Part shown: piece after piece, positions 40,536 to 54,792 of the stretch
How positions within the stretch are numbered: the stretch's first letter is position 1
Layout of the letters: every line of letters starts with the position of its first letter
Assembly: GCF_900086645.1 (NCBI RefSeq)
Contig: NZ_LT576451.1
Span: 992,001-1,056,000, forward strand
Direction of reading: 5' to 3'
Length of the DNA stretch: 64,000 bases
Source of the DNA: Curtobacterium sp. 9128
GTDB lineage: Bacteria > Actinomycetota > Actinomycetes > Actinomycetales > Microbacteriaceae
Position numbers and translations under genes: made by a program
The notes under the pieces: generated by a model
Seen by the model: only the letters and a program-made list of their open reading frames with translations
Told to the model about the DNA's origin: nothing
Databases searched by the model: none

Positions 40536-43500
40536 ATGCCATTCGCTCGACCCCTCAAGACGATCGCCGCGTCGTCCGCCATCGCTGTCGCAGCCGCCGC
40601 CCTGCTGCTGACACCCCTCGCCCACGCGGAGCAGTCCAGCGGCGGCATGGTGACCGGACCGCTGCAGAACGCATGGAAGTCGACCTACATCGGTCGGACC
40701 TCCACGTCGTGGGTCGACACGGTGGCGAGTCCCGTCGACGTCACCTACCCGGCTCCCGGAGGGTCCGGCGTGGTCGCGGTCGACGGGACGTGTGTGTCGA
40801 AGACGACCGCGCCCTCCGCGACCGCACTGAGTGCCATCCCCGTCGGTGACGGCAGCGGCTGCCTCGTCTTCAGCGCGCGCATCACGAACGAGGGGTTCTT
40901 CACGTTCGTGGTCGACACGCCGGGAGCGCCCGCAGACGGCAGGTACCTCGGCGACGGCAACGCCGGTGGGGTGCTGGACCTCATCGCGACGAACCCACTC
41001 GTCCTCTTCTCGATCCCCGAGGAGCCGAAGGGGGCGGTGTCGCTCACCGGCTCCGTCACCGACACCGACGCCGATGGACGCACCGGCGCCGGAGACACCC
41101 TCGAGTGGACGGTCTCGGTGGAGAACTCGGGCAACGTCCGTCTCCGGGAGCTCCGCCTCACGTTGGACGACGGCACGCCCGTGACGTGCTCGCGTCCCGA
41201 CGTCGACGCCGGGAAGGCCCTCGACTGCACCGCGACGCGGATCCTCACGCAGGCCGAGGTCGACGGCGGCTCCGTCAGCGCCTCCGTGACGGGATCCGCG
41301 CTCACGCCGAGAGGGAAGCCGGTCGACCTCGGCACGGCGAAGCGCGACGTCACCGTCGACGGCACGGCGGCCGTCTCCGCATCCGTGACGTCCGACCTCG
41401 GCGCGGCGCCGAGCGCGGGCGACGTCGTCACGTACACGGTGCCGGTGGTGAACACCGGGACCCTGACGCTCGCCGACCTGCGCGTCACGGCTTCGGCGGG
41501 CCGCGCCGACGGATGCGACGCCGTCGACCTCGCTCCGGGGGCTTCGACCACCTGTCGCATCGTCCGTGAGCTCAGCCAGGCGGAGGTCGACAGCGGGAAG
41601 GCGGTCCTCGCGGCGGAGGTCACGGGACGGGCGGCCAACGGAGACGAGACGACGGCGCCGGTACGCCTCGACGAGGACATCGCGACGACGGTGTCGGCGA
41701 GCGTCGCCGTCACCTCGGACGCGGGGACGTCGGTGCAGGTCGGGCAGGAGATCACCTACACGACCACCGTGGTCAACACCGGGACGGTGACACTGTCCGG
41801 TCTCGCGGCCCAGCCCACGATCGGCTCGGCTGCTGCGTGCGGGCGGACGACGCTGGCGCCTGCCGCGTCGACGTCGTGCACGGTGACGTACACGGTGACC
41901 CAGGGCGATGTCGACGCCGGCGCGGTCGACCAGTCGATCGCGGTCGTCGGCGCCGCGCCGGGTGCGCAGTCCGCTCGACTGGGGGTGGACGAGGTGCACG
42001 ATGTGGCCGTCGCCGAACCCGCGGTGGACGCGTCCGTGGTCACCGACGCCGCCGACGTGCCCGCGGTCGGGGACGTCGTGACCGCGACGATCTCGGTGAC
42101 CAACACCGGCAACGTGACCCTCTCCGACGTGACCGTCGACCCGTCCACCGGCGAACCCGTGACGTGCGCGGACGCCTCGCTCGCGCCCGGTGCATCCACC
42201 TCGTGCGTGGTGACACGTGCACCACTGACCCAGGCGGACATCGACAGCGGCGAGATCGTGTTCACCGCTGACGTGGCCGCGACGGCGCCGTCCGGTGACC
42301 GGAGCGTGCTCGGTGCCGTCCGGACGTCGGACCCGGTCCCGGCAACGGCCTCCGCGTCGGCGTCGATGACCTCGGACGCGGGATCCGCCCCGGTCGTCGG
42401 ACAGACCGTGACGTGGACGACGACGGTGACCAACACCGGCAACGTCACCCTCAGCGACCTCGGCGTCGACGTCGCCGGTGATGCCGCCGAGTGTCCCGCC
42501 ACGACGCTCGAGCCGGGCCGTTCGGTGTCGTGCACCACGTCCGCGGAGGTCACGCAGACCGATGTCGACGCCGGCACCGTGGACCGTGCGGCGATCGTCA
42601 GCGCCGCCGCGCCGGGCAGCGCCGCGAAGGAACTGACCCGCGCGTCGCACTCCGACGAGATCGCACCGGCTCCGTCCCTGTCGACGAACGTCGAGTCGGA
42701 CGTGACCGAGGAATCCGGGGTCGGCGATCAGGCAACCTGGACCGTCACGGTCCGCAACACCGGTAACGTGACCCTCTCGACCCTCGAGATCGGCGGCGGC
42801 ACCTGTGACACCGCGGTCCTCGCCCCGGGAGCGGAAGCGCGCTGCACGATCGTGCGGACCCTGAGCCAGGCCGAGGTCGACGCCGGGACGGTGCAGGTGA
42901 ACGAGGCGGTGACGGCGACGACCCCCGCTGGTGTCCGGTCCGAATTCGCCCGTGCGACCGGTGCCGCCGAGCTCGCCCAGCACCCCGCGCTCAGCGCCAC
43001 CAGCGAGTCCGACGCTGACGTGCAGCCCGCCGTCGACGACACCGTCACCGTCGTCGTGACCGTCCAGAACAGCGGCGACGTCACCATCCACGACATCGCG
43101 GTGCGTCCGGGGCGCGGGGAGGCAGCCGCGTGCGCGCAGACCGCCCTCGCGCCCGGCGCGACGACCGACTGCGTCATCACCACCCCGGTCACCCAGCAGG
43201 ACGTCGACGCCGGCGGCTTCGACGTCGACGCGGCCGTCATCGGGTCGACCCCGACCGAGGACGGCGTCGAACTCGCGACGACGTCTTCGCGGGTGGGGAT
43301 CCCGGCCCAGCCCGCCGCGACGCTCGGGCTCACCGCCGCGGTCCAGGAGCGTCTGGAACCCGGCGTCGAGCTGACGGTCCAGGCGACGGTGACGAACACC
43401 GGCAACGTGACGCTGTCCGACGTGGCGCTCGCCGCGTCCGACGACCGCGAGGTCTCCTGCCCCGGCGAGCGCATCGCACCCGGCGCATCGGCCACCTGCA

Positions 43501-44444
43501 CGGTCACGGTCACGGTCACCCAGGCGCTCGTCGACGCCGGCGGGATCGACCTCCACGTCGACGGGACCGCGACCTTGCCGGCCGGCGGCACGATCGACGT
43601 CCCCGCAGCCGACCTCTCCGTCCCGATCGACGCCGAGCCCGGCGCCACCGTCACCTTGACGGTCGTGCCCGGCGGCGACACCACCGTCGGCGGCACCCTC
43701 CGTTTCGAGGCCACGGTCACGAACACCGGGAACGTCACCCTCGGGGAACTCGTGCTGAGTCGCCTCAGCGCCTTCGGTGCTGGCCGCACCGAGGACGCCC
43801 CGGCGATCGAGTGCGCCGACGAGACCGTCCCGGTCGGCGGCTCCGTCACGTGCTCCTTCTCGCGGACCGTCACGCAGTCCGACGTCGACAACGGATCGAT
43901 CCGCGAGACCACGACCGCGGCGGTGTCCACCCCGGCGGGCGACGCACTCGCCATCGCCCCGGCATCGGTCACGACCGAGATCCCCCGTACGATCGCCGGC
44001 GCGACCGCACTGTCCGCCGACACCGACGGTCCCGTCGCCGAGGGTGACCGCGTCACCCTCACCACCACGATCCGCAACGTCGGGACCGTCACCCTCCGCG
44101 ACCTCGTCGCACGAGACGGCGACACCGACCAGGAGTGCATCGCGACCGACCTCGCCCCCGGGGCCGAGACGAACTGCGTCAGCACCAGGACCGTGACCGC
44201 CGACGACGTCGCGCATGGAGCCCTCGAACCGACGGTCGTGGCCACCGCGGCCGATCCCCAGGGCGACCGTGTCGACATGCCGGACGCGACCATCACGATC
44301 CGCGCAGAGGCACCCGCAGAGCTCGCCTACACCGGTGTCGAGGGCCTCGCCCTGGCCAGCGGTGCCGCACTGCTCCTGCTCGCCTCCGGCGCGATCGCGA
44401 TGCTCCTCCGAGCACGCCGGCACACCACCGACGAGACGCAGTGA
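40536..44444 (+). CDS. Giant secreted surface protein with ten Ig-like repeats and LAYTG sortase motif
   Basis: This 1302-residue protein has a Sec signal (ends in AHA at about residue 32) and an N-terminal unique domain (to about 165). Ten tandem repeats of about 100-120 residues follow, each with VTNTGNVTLSDLxV, a CxxxxLAPGASxxC pair and T(Q)xDVDAG. These are DUF11/DUF7507-like domains. The C-terminus is a cell-wall sorting signal: LAYTG (about 1263-1267), a hydrophobic stretch and a basic tail. LAxTG is the motif of class E sortases of high-GC actinobacteria. No sortase gene is in the window. It probably acts as a surface stalk or adhesin. The 80 bases before it are unusually AT-rich (to 40505) and probably hold its promoter. 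Confidence 0.88.
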   Translation: MPFARPLKTIAASSAIAVAAAALLLTPLAHAEQSSGGMVTGPLQNAWKSTYIGRTSTSWVDTVASPVDVTYPAPGGSGVVAVDGTCVSKTTAPSATALSAIPVGDGSGCLVFSARITNEGFFTFVVDTPGAPADGRYLGDGNAGGVLDLIATNPLVLFSIPEEPKGAVSLTGSVTDTDADGRTGAGDTLEWTVSVENSGNVRLRELRLTLDDGTPVTCSRPDVDAGKALDCTATRILTQAEVDGGSVSASVTGSALTPRGKPVDLGTAKRDVTVDGTAAVSASVTSDLGAAPSAGDVVTYTVPVVNTGTLTLADLRVTASAGRADGCDAVDLAPGASTTCRIVRELSQAEVDSGKAVLAAEVTGRAANGDETTAPVRLDEDIATTVSASVAVTSDAGTSVQVGQEITYTTTVVNTGTVTLSGLAAQPTIGSAAACGRTTLAPAASTSCTVTYTVTQGDVDAGAVDQSIAVVGAAPGAQSARLGVDEVHDVAVAEPAVDASVVTDAADVPAVGDVVTATISVTNTGNVTLSDVTVDPSTGEPVTCADASLAPGASTSCVVTRAPLTQADIDSGEIVFTADVAATAPSGDRSVLGAVRTSDPVPATASASASMTSDAGSAPVVGQTVTWTTTVTNTGNVTLSDLGVDVAGDAAECPATTLEPGRSVSCTTSAEVTQTDVDAGTVDRAAIVSAAAPGSAAKELTRASHSDEIAPAPSLSTNVESDVTEESGVGDQATWTVTVRNTGNVTLSTLEIGGGTCDTAVLAPGAEARCTIVRTLSQAEVDAGTVQVNEAVTATTPAGVRSEFARATGAAELAQHPALSATSESDADVQPAVDDTVTVVVTVQNSGDVTIHDIAVRPGRGEAAACAQTALAPGATTDCVITTPVTQQDVDAGGFDVDAAVIGSTPTEDGVELATTSSRVGIPAQPAATLGLTAAVQERLEPGVELTVQATVTNTGNVTLSDVALAASDDREVSCPGERIAPGASATCTVTVTVTQALVDAGGIDLHVDGTATLPAGGTIDVPAADLSVPIDAEPGATVTLTVVPGGDTTVGGTLRFEATVTNTGNVTLGELVLSRLSAFGAGRTEDAPAIECADETVPVGGSVTCSFSRTVTQSDVDNGSIRETTTAAVSTPAGDALAIAPASVTTEIPRTIAGATALSADTDGPVAEGDRVTLTTTIRNVGTVTLRDLVARDGDTDQECIATDLAPGAETNCVSTRTVTADDVAHGALEPTVVATAADPQGDRVDMPDATITIRAEAPAELAYTGVEGLALASGAALLLLASGAIAMLLRARRHTTDETQ

Positions 44445-44473
44445 GCATCGGCTGAGGCGATCTCGGTCCGGCC

Positions 44474-44523
44474 GTGACGGATCCGGTCCGCGGAACCCCG
44501 GTTCCGCGGACCGGATCCGTCAC
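44474..44523. terminator. Perfect 24-bp stem palindrome
   Basis: GTGACGGATCCGGTCCGCGGAACC (24 bases, 44474-44497), two bases, then its exact inverse (44500-44523). It lies between the convergent giant surface protein gene and the ABC-F gene and serves as a bidirectional terminator. It is followed by three copies of ACTGGC (44557-44574). Confidence 0.75.
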
Positions 44524-44584
44524 GGCGAACGAGCAACGTGCCGCGTGCGCGCACTGGCACTGGCACTGGCACGCCGTACGCCGC

Positions 44585-46147
44585 TCAGGCCAAACCCACG
44601 CGGAGGTCGAGATCGAGCCGGTCCAGGAACGTCTCGTCGTGGCTGACCACCACGACGGCCCCGCGGTAGGCCCCGAGCGCGTCGACGAGCTGGTCGACGC
44701 TCGTCATGTCGAGGTCGTTCGTCGGCTCGTCGAGCACCAGCAGCTGCGGGGGCGGGTCCGCGAGCACGAGTCCGGCCAGAGCCACCCGGAAGCGCTCACC
44801 TCCGGAGAGCGCACCCGCGGGACGGTCCACCGTGTCCCCGCGCACCAGGAAGCGGGCGAGCCGGTTCCTGAGCACGGCGTCCCCGACGTGCTGCGCGCCG
44901 CGACGGACGTTCTCGAGCACGGTCAGGTCGTCGTCGAGCGAGTCCTTCCGCTGCGGCAGGTAGGCGATGTGCTCCACGTGCGGTTCGGCGTGCGTGCCCG
45001 GGAGCGGGTGCTCCCGCGCGGAGGGCCACCCGACGAGTTGCTCGAGCAGGGTCGTCTTGCCGACGCCGTTGTCCCCGCCGACGGCGATGCGTTCGGGGCC
45101 CTGCACGATCGTGTCCCGTCCGCGGACCGTGATCGTCGCGATGCGTCGGGACGCGGGGACGTCCGGATCCGGCAGCTCGACGTGGATGGACTCGTCGACC
45201 CGGAGCCGCGTCTCCGCCTCCCGCTTCGTCTGCAGGGCCGCTGCCTCGTCGTCCGCGTACCCGGTGCGGAGCCTCCCCGCCGTCTCCTCTCCCTTCTTCC
45301 GCATCTCGTTCGCGAAGATCTTCGGCATGCCCTGCGCGGCCTTGACGCCGGAGCGGGCCCGCCGCGCGATCTTCGTCTCCGCCTCGATCCGCTGCCGCTT
45401 CTCGGTGCGGTGCCGCTGCTCGGCGACCCGGACCTCGCGCTCGACCGCGGCCTGCTGGACGGCGAGGTGCTCCTCGAACGCGCTGAACGTCCCGCCGAAC
45501 ACGGTCATCGACCCGGCGCGGAGTTCGGCGACCTCGTCGACGTGCTCCAGGAGCTCCCGGTCGTGGCTGACGACGACGAGCGTCCCGTGCCAGGCGTCGA
45601 CCATGTCGAGCAGCATCGTCCGCGCTCGTCGGTCGAGGTTGTTCGTCGGCTCGTCGAGGAACGCGATCGGGAGCCCGCGCAGCCGGATCCCGGCGACCGC
45701 TGCGAGGACCGCCTGGCCGCCGGACAGCGTCGTGACGGGCCGGTCGAGGTCGATGCCGAGCGGGTCGAGCGCGGCTGCGGCGCGTTCCTCGACGTCCCAG
45801 TCGTCGCCGATGACGTCGAAGTGCGCGGGCGATGCGTCACCGCCGAGCACGGCTCGGAGCGCCAGGACCGTGGCGCCGATCCCGAGCAGGTCGGCGACCG
45901 TGTCCTCGGCGCGCACGGACAGGCGCTGGGGGAGGTGGTCGACGGGACCCGACGTCGTGACGGTGCCCGACGTGGGGTGGAGCCGACCGGTGACCAGCCG
46001 GACCAGCGTGGTCTTCCCGGCCCCGTTCCTCCCGACCAGACCGGTCCTGCCGGAGCCGAAGGCGGTGGTGAGGTGGTCGATCGCGACGGTGCCGTCCGGC
46101 CAGGTGAAGGTGAGGTCGTGCAGGACGACCGATGGGTTCGCGGGCAT
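44585..46147 (-). CDS. ABC-F family ATPase (ribosome-acting)
   Basis: This 520-residue protein has two ABC domains and no membrane segment. The first has GRNGAGKTTLV (about residues 42-52), signature LSGGQAVLAAVAG and FLDEPTNNLD. The second has GDNGVGKTTLL, LSGGERFRVALAG and VLDEPTNDLD. The linker (about 210-290) is Arg/Glu-rich and helical, as in ABC-F proteins that reach into the ribosome. ABC-F members give protection from macrolide-type drugs or aid translation. The 284-base leader holds a possible regulatory short ORF. GGAGG precedes the ATG. A housekeeping subgroup cannot be excluded. Confidence 0.88.
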   Translation of the reverse strand: MPANPSVVLHDLTFTWPDGTVAIDHLTTAFGSGRTGLVGRNGAGKTTLVRLVTGRLHPTSGTVTTSGPVDHLPQRLSVRAEDTVADLLGIGATVLALRAVLGGDASPAHFDVIGDDWDVEERAAAALDPLGIDLDRPVTTLSGGQAVLAAVAGIRLRGLPIAFLDEPTNNLDRRARTMLLDMVDAWHGTLVVVSHDRELLEHVDEVAELRAGSMTVFGGTFSAFEEHLAVQQAAVEREVRVAEQRHRTEKRQRIEAETKIARRARSGVKAAQGMPKIFANEMRKKGEETAGRLRTGYADDEAAALQTKREAETRLRVDESIHVELPDPDVPASRRIATITVRGRDTIVQGPERIAVGGDNGVGKTTLLEQLVGWPSAREHPLPGTHAEPHVEHIAYLPQRKDSLDDDLTVLENVRRGAQHVGDAVLRNRLARFLVRGDTVDRPAGALSGGERFRVALAGLVLADPPPQLLVLDEPTNDLDMTSVDQLVDALGAYRGAVVVVSHDETFLDRLDLDLRVGLA

Positions 46148-46224
46148 GGAGGTGCCTCCCGTGTGTCGATGCGGGCGCACGACACCGGAGCCGCGGATGC
46201 GGCAGGGACCCGACTCAGGCGGGC

Positions 46225-46287
46225 GTGATCACGGTGTCAGCGCAGGGGCTGCTGCTGCGAGGACGCAGTACCGGTGATCACGCGCAA
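46225..46287 (-). promoter_or_regulatory. Possible leader peptide ORF and pairing segments before the ABC-F gene
   Basis: On the minus strand, a 16-codon frame starts at TTG 46287 and ends at TGA (46237-46239); it reads LRVITGTASSQQQPLR. The 8-base palindrome GTGATCAC occurs twice, inside the short ORF's start (46274-46281) and just after its stop (46225-46232), so the two can pair or each can pair alternately. This resembles ribosome-stalling attenuators of resistance genes. The ribosome site is weak (GAAGAAG). Confidence 0.4.
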
Positions 46288-46431
46288 GGCGACTTCTTCC
46301 GTCGGTTCACCCCCGTTTCCGTGACCCGAGCCGGCGGTCGGTCTCCCGCCCCGCTGCTCCGCGGTCACGACGGAGTGTCCCCCACGGTAAGCCCGTTCCC
46401 GGACGGCCGCAAGGGATGACAGGGTGGAGGC

Positions 46432-46851
46432 ATGCCCGAGAACCTGCTGCCGACCCCGTCGAGCAACCCCGAGACCCTGCTCCCCGCCGAACCCGAGGTG
46501 ACCGCGGCGCTCGCCGCCGACGCACCCGTCGCCAGCGTGGTGGTGTCGCACCCGTCGTCGAGCCTGGCGTGGGCGCTCCTCGCCGACGAGGCGTGGGAGC
46601 GTGGTGCGACGCTCGAGTCCTACGCGTACGCCCGTGTCGGCTACCACCGCGGGCTCGACTCGCTCCGCAAGGCCGGGTGGCGGGGTGCCGGGACGGTGCC
46701 GTGGTCGCACGAGCCGAACCGCGGCGTCCTCCGCGCGCTGTTCGCCCTGCGTCGCGCCGCCCAGGCGATCGAGGAGCCCGGCGAGCCCGAGCGCCTCACC
46801 GAGTTCCTCGACGGCGCCGACCCCGCAGCGATCCCCGCGCTGACCGCGTAG
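46432..46851 (+). CDS. DUF3151 protein
   Basis: This 139-residue actinobacterial protein matches DUF3151: LLPxxPSSNPETLLPAEPEVTAALA near the start, then VVVSHPSSSLAWALLADEAW and the helical SYAYARVGYHRGLDSLRKAGWRGAGTVPWSHEPNRGVLRALFAL. The family is conserved in actinobacteria and of unknown function, often near fructose-bisphosphate aldolase in other genomes; not so here. It is divergent from the ABC-F gene. Confidence 0.88.
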   Translation: MPENLLPTPSSNPETLLPAEPEVTAALAADAPVASVVVSHPSSSLAWALLADEAWERGATLESYAYARVGYHRGLDSLRKAGWRGAGTVPWSHEPNRGVLRALFALRRAAQAIEEPGEPERLTEFLDGADPAAIPALTA

Positions 46852-46913
46852 GGCGGCGCGCCCGCCGCCCCTCCGCCCGCCGACCGCCGGCGCGGATCGC
46901 GGAGCCCCGCCGC

Positions 46914-51938
<5,025 letters not shown>

Positions 51939-51942
<4 letters not shown>

Positions 51943-53300
51943 CGTGCCGTCCTGACGCTGAGGCCCTTGTCCTTGAAGGACTGGACGATCTCCTTCTGCG
52001 CGAGCTCGACGGCGTCGCGCAGCTTCAGACCGGAGGTGAGCTTCCGGCGGAACTGGTTCTGCAAGCTGGTGAACGCCGACTGCGTGACCGGGGACCAGGA
52101 CCAGTCGATGTTCTGCTCCTTCGACGCCGGCACGAAGACCTCTTCGTTGTAGTTCTGGCCGGAGAACCACTTGCTCGGCTGCTCGCGCTGCTTGCCGATG
52201 TAGTCCACCGCGGGCGACCACCCGATGCCGCAGTACTTGATCATCGCGTCGATGCCCTCCTTCGAGGTGGTCATCCACGTGATGAACTCGAGCGCCTCCT
52301 TCGGGTGCTTCGCGTTCGCGAGGACCGCGGCCGTGGAGCCGCCGATCGCGCTCGAGCCGTAGCCCGTGTCGCCCCAGGTCTGCATCTTCGCGACCTTCCA
52401 CTTGCCCTCGCCGCCCTGCACGGACTCGATGAGGGCGTCGCCCCAGCTCGCGCTCGTGACGGCTGCGATCTTGCCGCTCGCCGCCGACGCGTACCACCCG
52501 GGGGTGTAGGCGCCGGCGCTCGTGTCGACGAGCTTGTCGTCGATGCACCCGTCGAAGAAGTCGGCGACCATCAGGGTCTTGTCGTCGGTCATGTCGACGA
52601 CCCACTCGTCGCCGTCGACCTTGAACCACCGGGCACCGGCCTGCTGCGCGTACGCGGCGAAGGGCGAGGCGTCGGCCACGGGGAAGACCTCGAGGTAGTT
52701 CTGCGGCCCGGTCTTCCTGACCTTGTCGGCCAACTCCCGCCACTCGTCCCACGTCGCCGGCGGTTCGCCGCCGGCCTGCTCGAGCAGCGCGGTCTGGTAG
52801 TAGAAGCCCATGGGGCCGGTGTCCTGCGGGATGCCGTAGACGCCGTCGACGAACGAGACCTGGGCCCACGCGGCCTCGTCGTACTTCGACTGGTTGTCCT
52901 TCGCGCCGTAGCGGGCGAGGTCGACCAGGCCGTTCGCGAGCATGAACTCGGGGATCTGCCGGAGCTCGACCTGCCCGATGTCGGGGCCGCCGCCGGCCGC
53001 GAGCGCGGAGTACATCTTCTGGTACCCGCCGGAGTTGCCGCCGGGGATCCAGTTCGCGGACACCTGAATGTGCGGGTTCTTCGCGTTCCAGACGTCGCAG
53101 ACCTTCTGCAGGTCCTTGAGCCACGCCCAGTAGGTGATCTGGACCGTCTCGCCGCTCGCGGCCGCGGGGATGACCCCGGCCTTGTTGACGTTCGTGGATC
53201 CCGGGACCGCGCATCCGGCGAGCAGGCCGGTCGCGGCTGCTCCGATGCCGAAGCCCAACAGCTGTCGTCTCGAGATGGGTCGTGGTGATGGGGGCGTCAT
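51939..53300 (-). CDS. Carbohydrate ABC transporter substrate-binding lipoprotein (CUT1)
   Basis: This 453-residue protein has a Tat-like lipoprotein signal (ISRRQLLGFGIGAAATGLLAGC; the lipobox cysteine is at about residue 31) and a type 2 binding fold of the SBP_bac_1 family (ITYWAWLKDLQKVCDVWNAKNP, YSALAAGGGPDIGQVELRQIPEF, GIPQDTGPMGFYYQTALLEQAG). It is the first gene of the importer operon that ends in the beta-galactosidase, so an oligo- or di-galactoside is a likely ligand. The 193 bases upstream hold the promoter; no clear operator is seen. Confidence 0.9.
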
Positions 53301-53493
53301 TGCCGTCGCACTCCGGTTCGTCGTCGATCGGGGTTGCAGTTCAGCCAACCACAAAACCGAGCGACAGTGCGATTTCGGCGCTGGGTGTTCCCTCCGATGT
53401 GTGACGTCGGAGCTCCGACGGGTGGAGTGTGGTCGGAACGTGAGAGCGCAGGGGCTCCTCGAGTTCCTGCTCCGTCCAACCGAAGGAGCTGCC

Positions 53494-54642
53494 ATGACGT
53501 CGACCAACGTCACGAACGAACTGCACCGGATCCTGGGCCAGCGACTGGAGGGCGGAGGCACGTGGGCGTGGGCCTACGTGGACGCCTCGGGCAACGTCGA
53601 GGATCCGCGTCGCCAGGCGGCGCTGAAGCTCCGCGGGGTCGAGGAGGCACTTCGAGCGCAGGGCTCGGACCTCGACGCGGTCGACGTCATCGCCGGTGAG
53701 CTCGAGAACAGCCCCGGCGTCCCGTCACCGGTTGCGCGGTACGTGCTCGTGCACGACGGCTCCCTCGTGCTGAGCGAGGTCCTGCCCGGTCCGATGCATG
53801 CGGCCGAGTCGATCGGCGTCGGGGCCGTCCCCGACCTCGTGCCGCTCGTCGCGCACCGGCCGATCGACCTGCCGTTCCTGGTCGTCCAGGTCGGCAAGGA
53901 CGGTGGCGGGTACCGCGCGTTCAAGCTCGGGCACCCGGCGACCGCCGACGACGAGGAGCGCATCTCCGGGGAGACGTTCGACCAGCACAAGGTGAAGGGC
54001 GGGTTCGGCGACTGGAAGCAGCCGCGCTGGCAGAGTCGCACCGAGGAGGTCTGGCGGCAGAACACGAGCGAGGTCGCGAGCGCGATCGACAAGGCCGTCG
54101 CGCGACTCTCGCCGGCGCTCATCGTCGTGGCCGGGGACCTGCAGGCACGTCCGATGCTCATCGAGCGGCTGTCGTCCGACGCACGTCGGCTCGTCAGCGA
54201 GGTACCAGGGGGCGGGTTCGACGAGGAGGTCCTCGGCGATCACGTGCGCGTCGCCCTCGCCCGGGTGATCGCGAAGCACCGGCACGACCTCGAGGACGCG
54301 CTCCGGTCCCACGTCGGTCGCGGGGACAACCAGGCGGTGACCGGGCTCGGACCCGTCGTGGAGGCACTGCAGCAGGCCCAGGGTGCGACGATCGCGCTCG
54401 ACGCCGTGGCCGTGGGTGAGCGGACGTTGCTCGCGCTCGGGGCAGCGCCGTGGATCGCGACCGCACCGGAGCAGGCTGCCGGCGTGCCGGTGATCGGCCC
54501 CGTGCCCGCCGTCTGCGCGCTCGTGCGTGCTGCGGTGCTGACGGACGCGGAACTCGTGCTCGTGAACGCGGCGTCGTTGCCCGGAGGGGCTGCTGCGGCG
54601 GCGCTGTTGCGCTGGCCGGTGGGCCCGACCGTCCCGGCTTGA
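53494..54642 (+). CDS. Rv2629/Balon-like ribosome hibernation factor (bacterial eRF1 fold)
   Basis: This 382-residue protein fits the actinobacterial Rv2629 family. It has LGQRLEGGGTWAWAYVDASGN, the central WRQNTSEVASAIDKAVARLSPALIVVAGDLQARPMLIERL (about residues 188-227), then GGGFDEEVL and a C-terminal domain with ALDAVAVGERTLLALG and the segment AELVLVNAASLPGGAAAALLRW-like (here DAELVLVNAASLPGGAAAAALLRW). It is known that this family (Balon in Psychrobacter, Msmeg1130/Rv2629 in mycobacteria) has an aeRF1-like fold and binds ribosomes in stress. GAAGGAG precedes the ATG. Named from recollection of the family. Confidence 0.78.
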   Translation: MTSTNVTNELHRILGQRLEGGGTWAWAYVDASGNVEDPRRQAALKLRGVEEALRAQGSDLDAVDVIAGELENSPGVPSPVARYVLVHDGSLVLSEVLPGPMHAAESIGVGAVPDLVPLVAHRPIDLPFLVVQVGKDGGGYRAFKLGHPATADDEERISGETFDQHKVKGGFGDWKQPRWQSRTEEVWRQNTSEVASAIDKAVARLSPALIVVAGDLQARPMLIERLSSDARRLVSEVPGGGFDEEVLGDHVRVALARVIAKHRHDLEDALRSHVGRGDNQAVTGLGPVVEALQQAQGATIALDAVAVGERTLLALGAAPWIATAPEQAAGVPVIGPVPAVCALVRAAVLTDAELVLVNAASLPGGAAAAALLRWPVGPTVPA

Positions 54643-54657
54643 GCGGGAGGAGGCCCT

Positions 54658-54780
54658 TTCGCGCGTAGGAGGTCGAATCGCGCGTAGGAGGTCGAATCGC
54701 GCGTAGGAGGTCGGAAGTTCCGACCCCCTACGCGCGATTCCGCATCCCATTGCCGGCGTTGTGGGACGAATCGCGCGTGG
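54658..54780. repeat. 19-base palindromic repeat array, copy E
   Basis: Three direct units with exact 19-base period (TTCGCGCGTAGGAGGTCG, then AATCGCGCGTAGGAGGTCG twice), loop AAGTT, one inverse unit (CGACCCCCTACGCGCGATTCC), hairpin TCCCATTGCCGGCGTTGTGGGA (54745-54766) and a further partial unit CGAATCGCGCGTGG. It lies between the convergent Balon-like and MFS genes. Confidence 0.9.
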
Positions 54781-54792
54781 TTGCCGCGCGGG

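Noticed and set aside
40335..44423. A 1362-residue open frame on the minus strand
   Set aside because: It is antisense to the giant LAYTG protein, has Arg/Gly/Asp/Val-rich composition typical of shadow frames in 70% GC DNA, and shows no domain or ribosome site.
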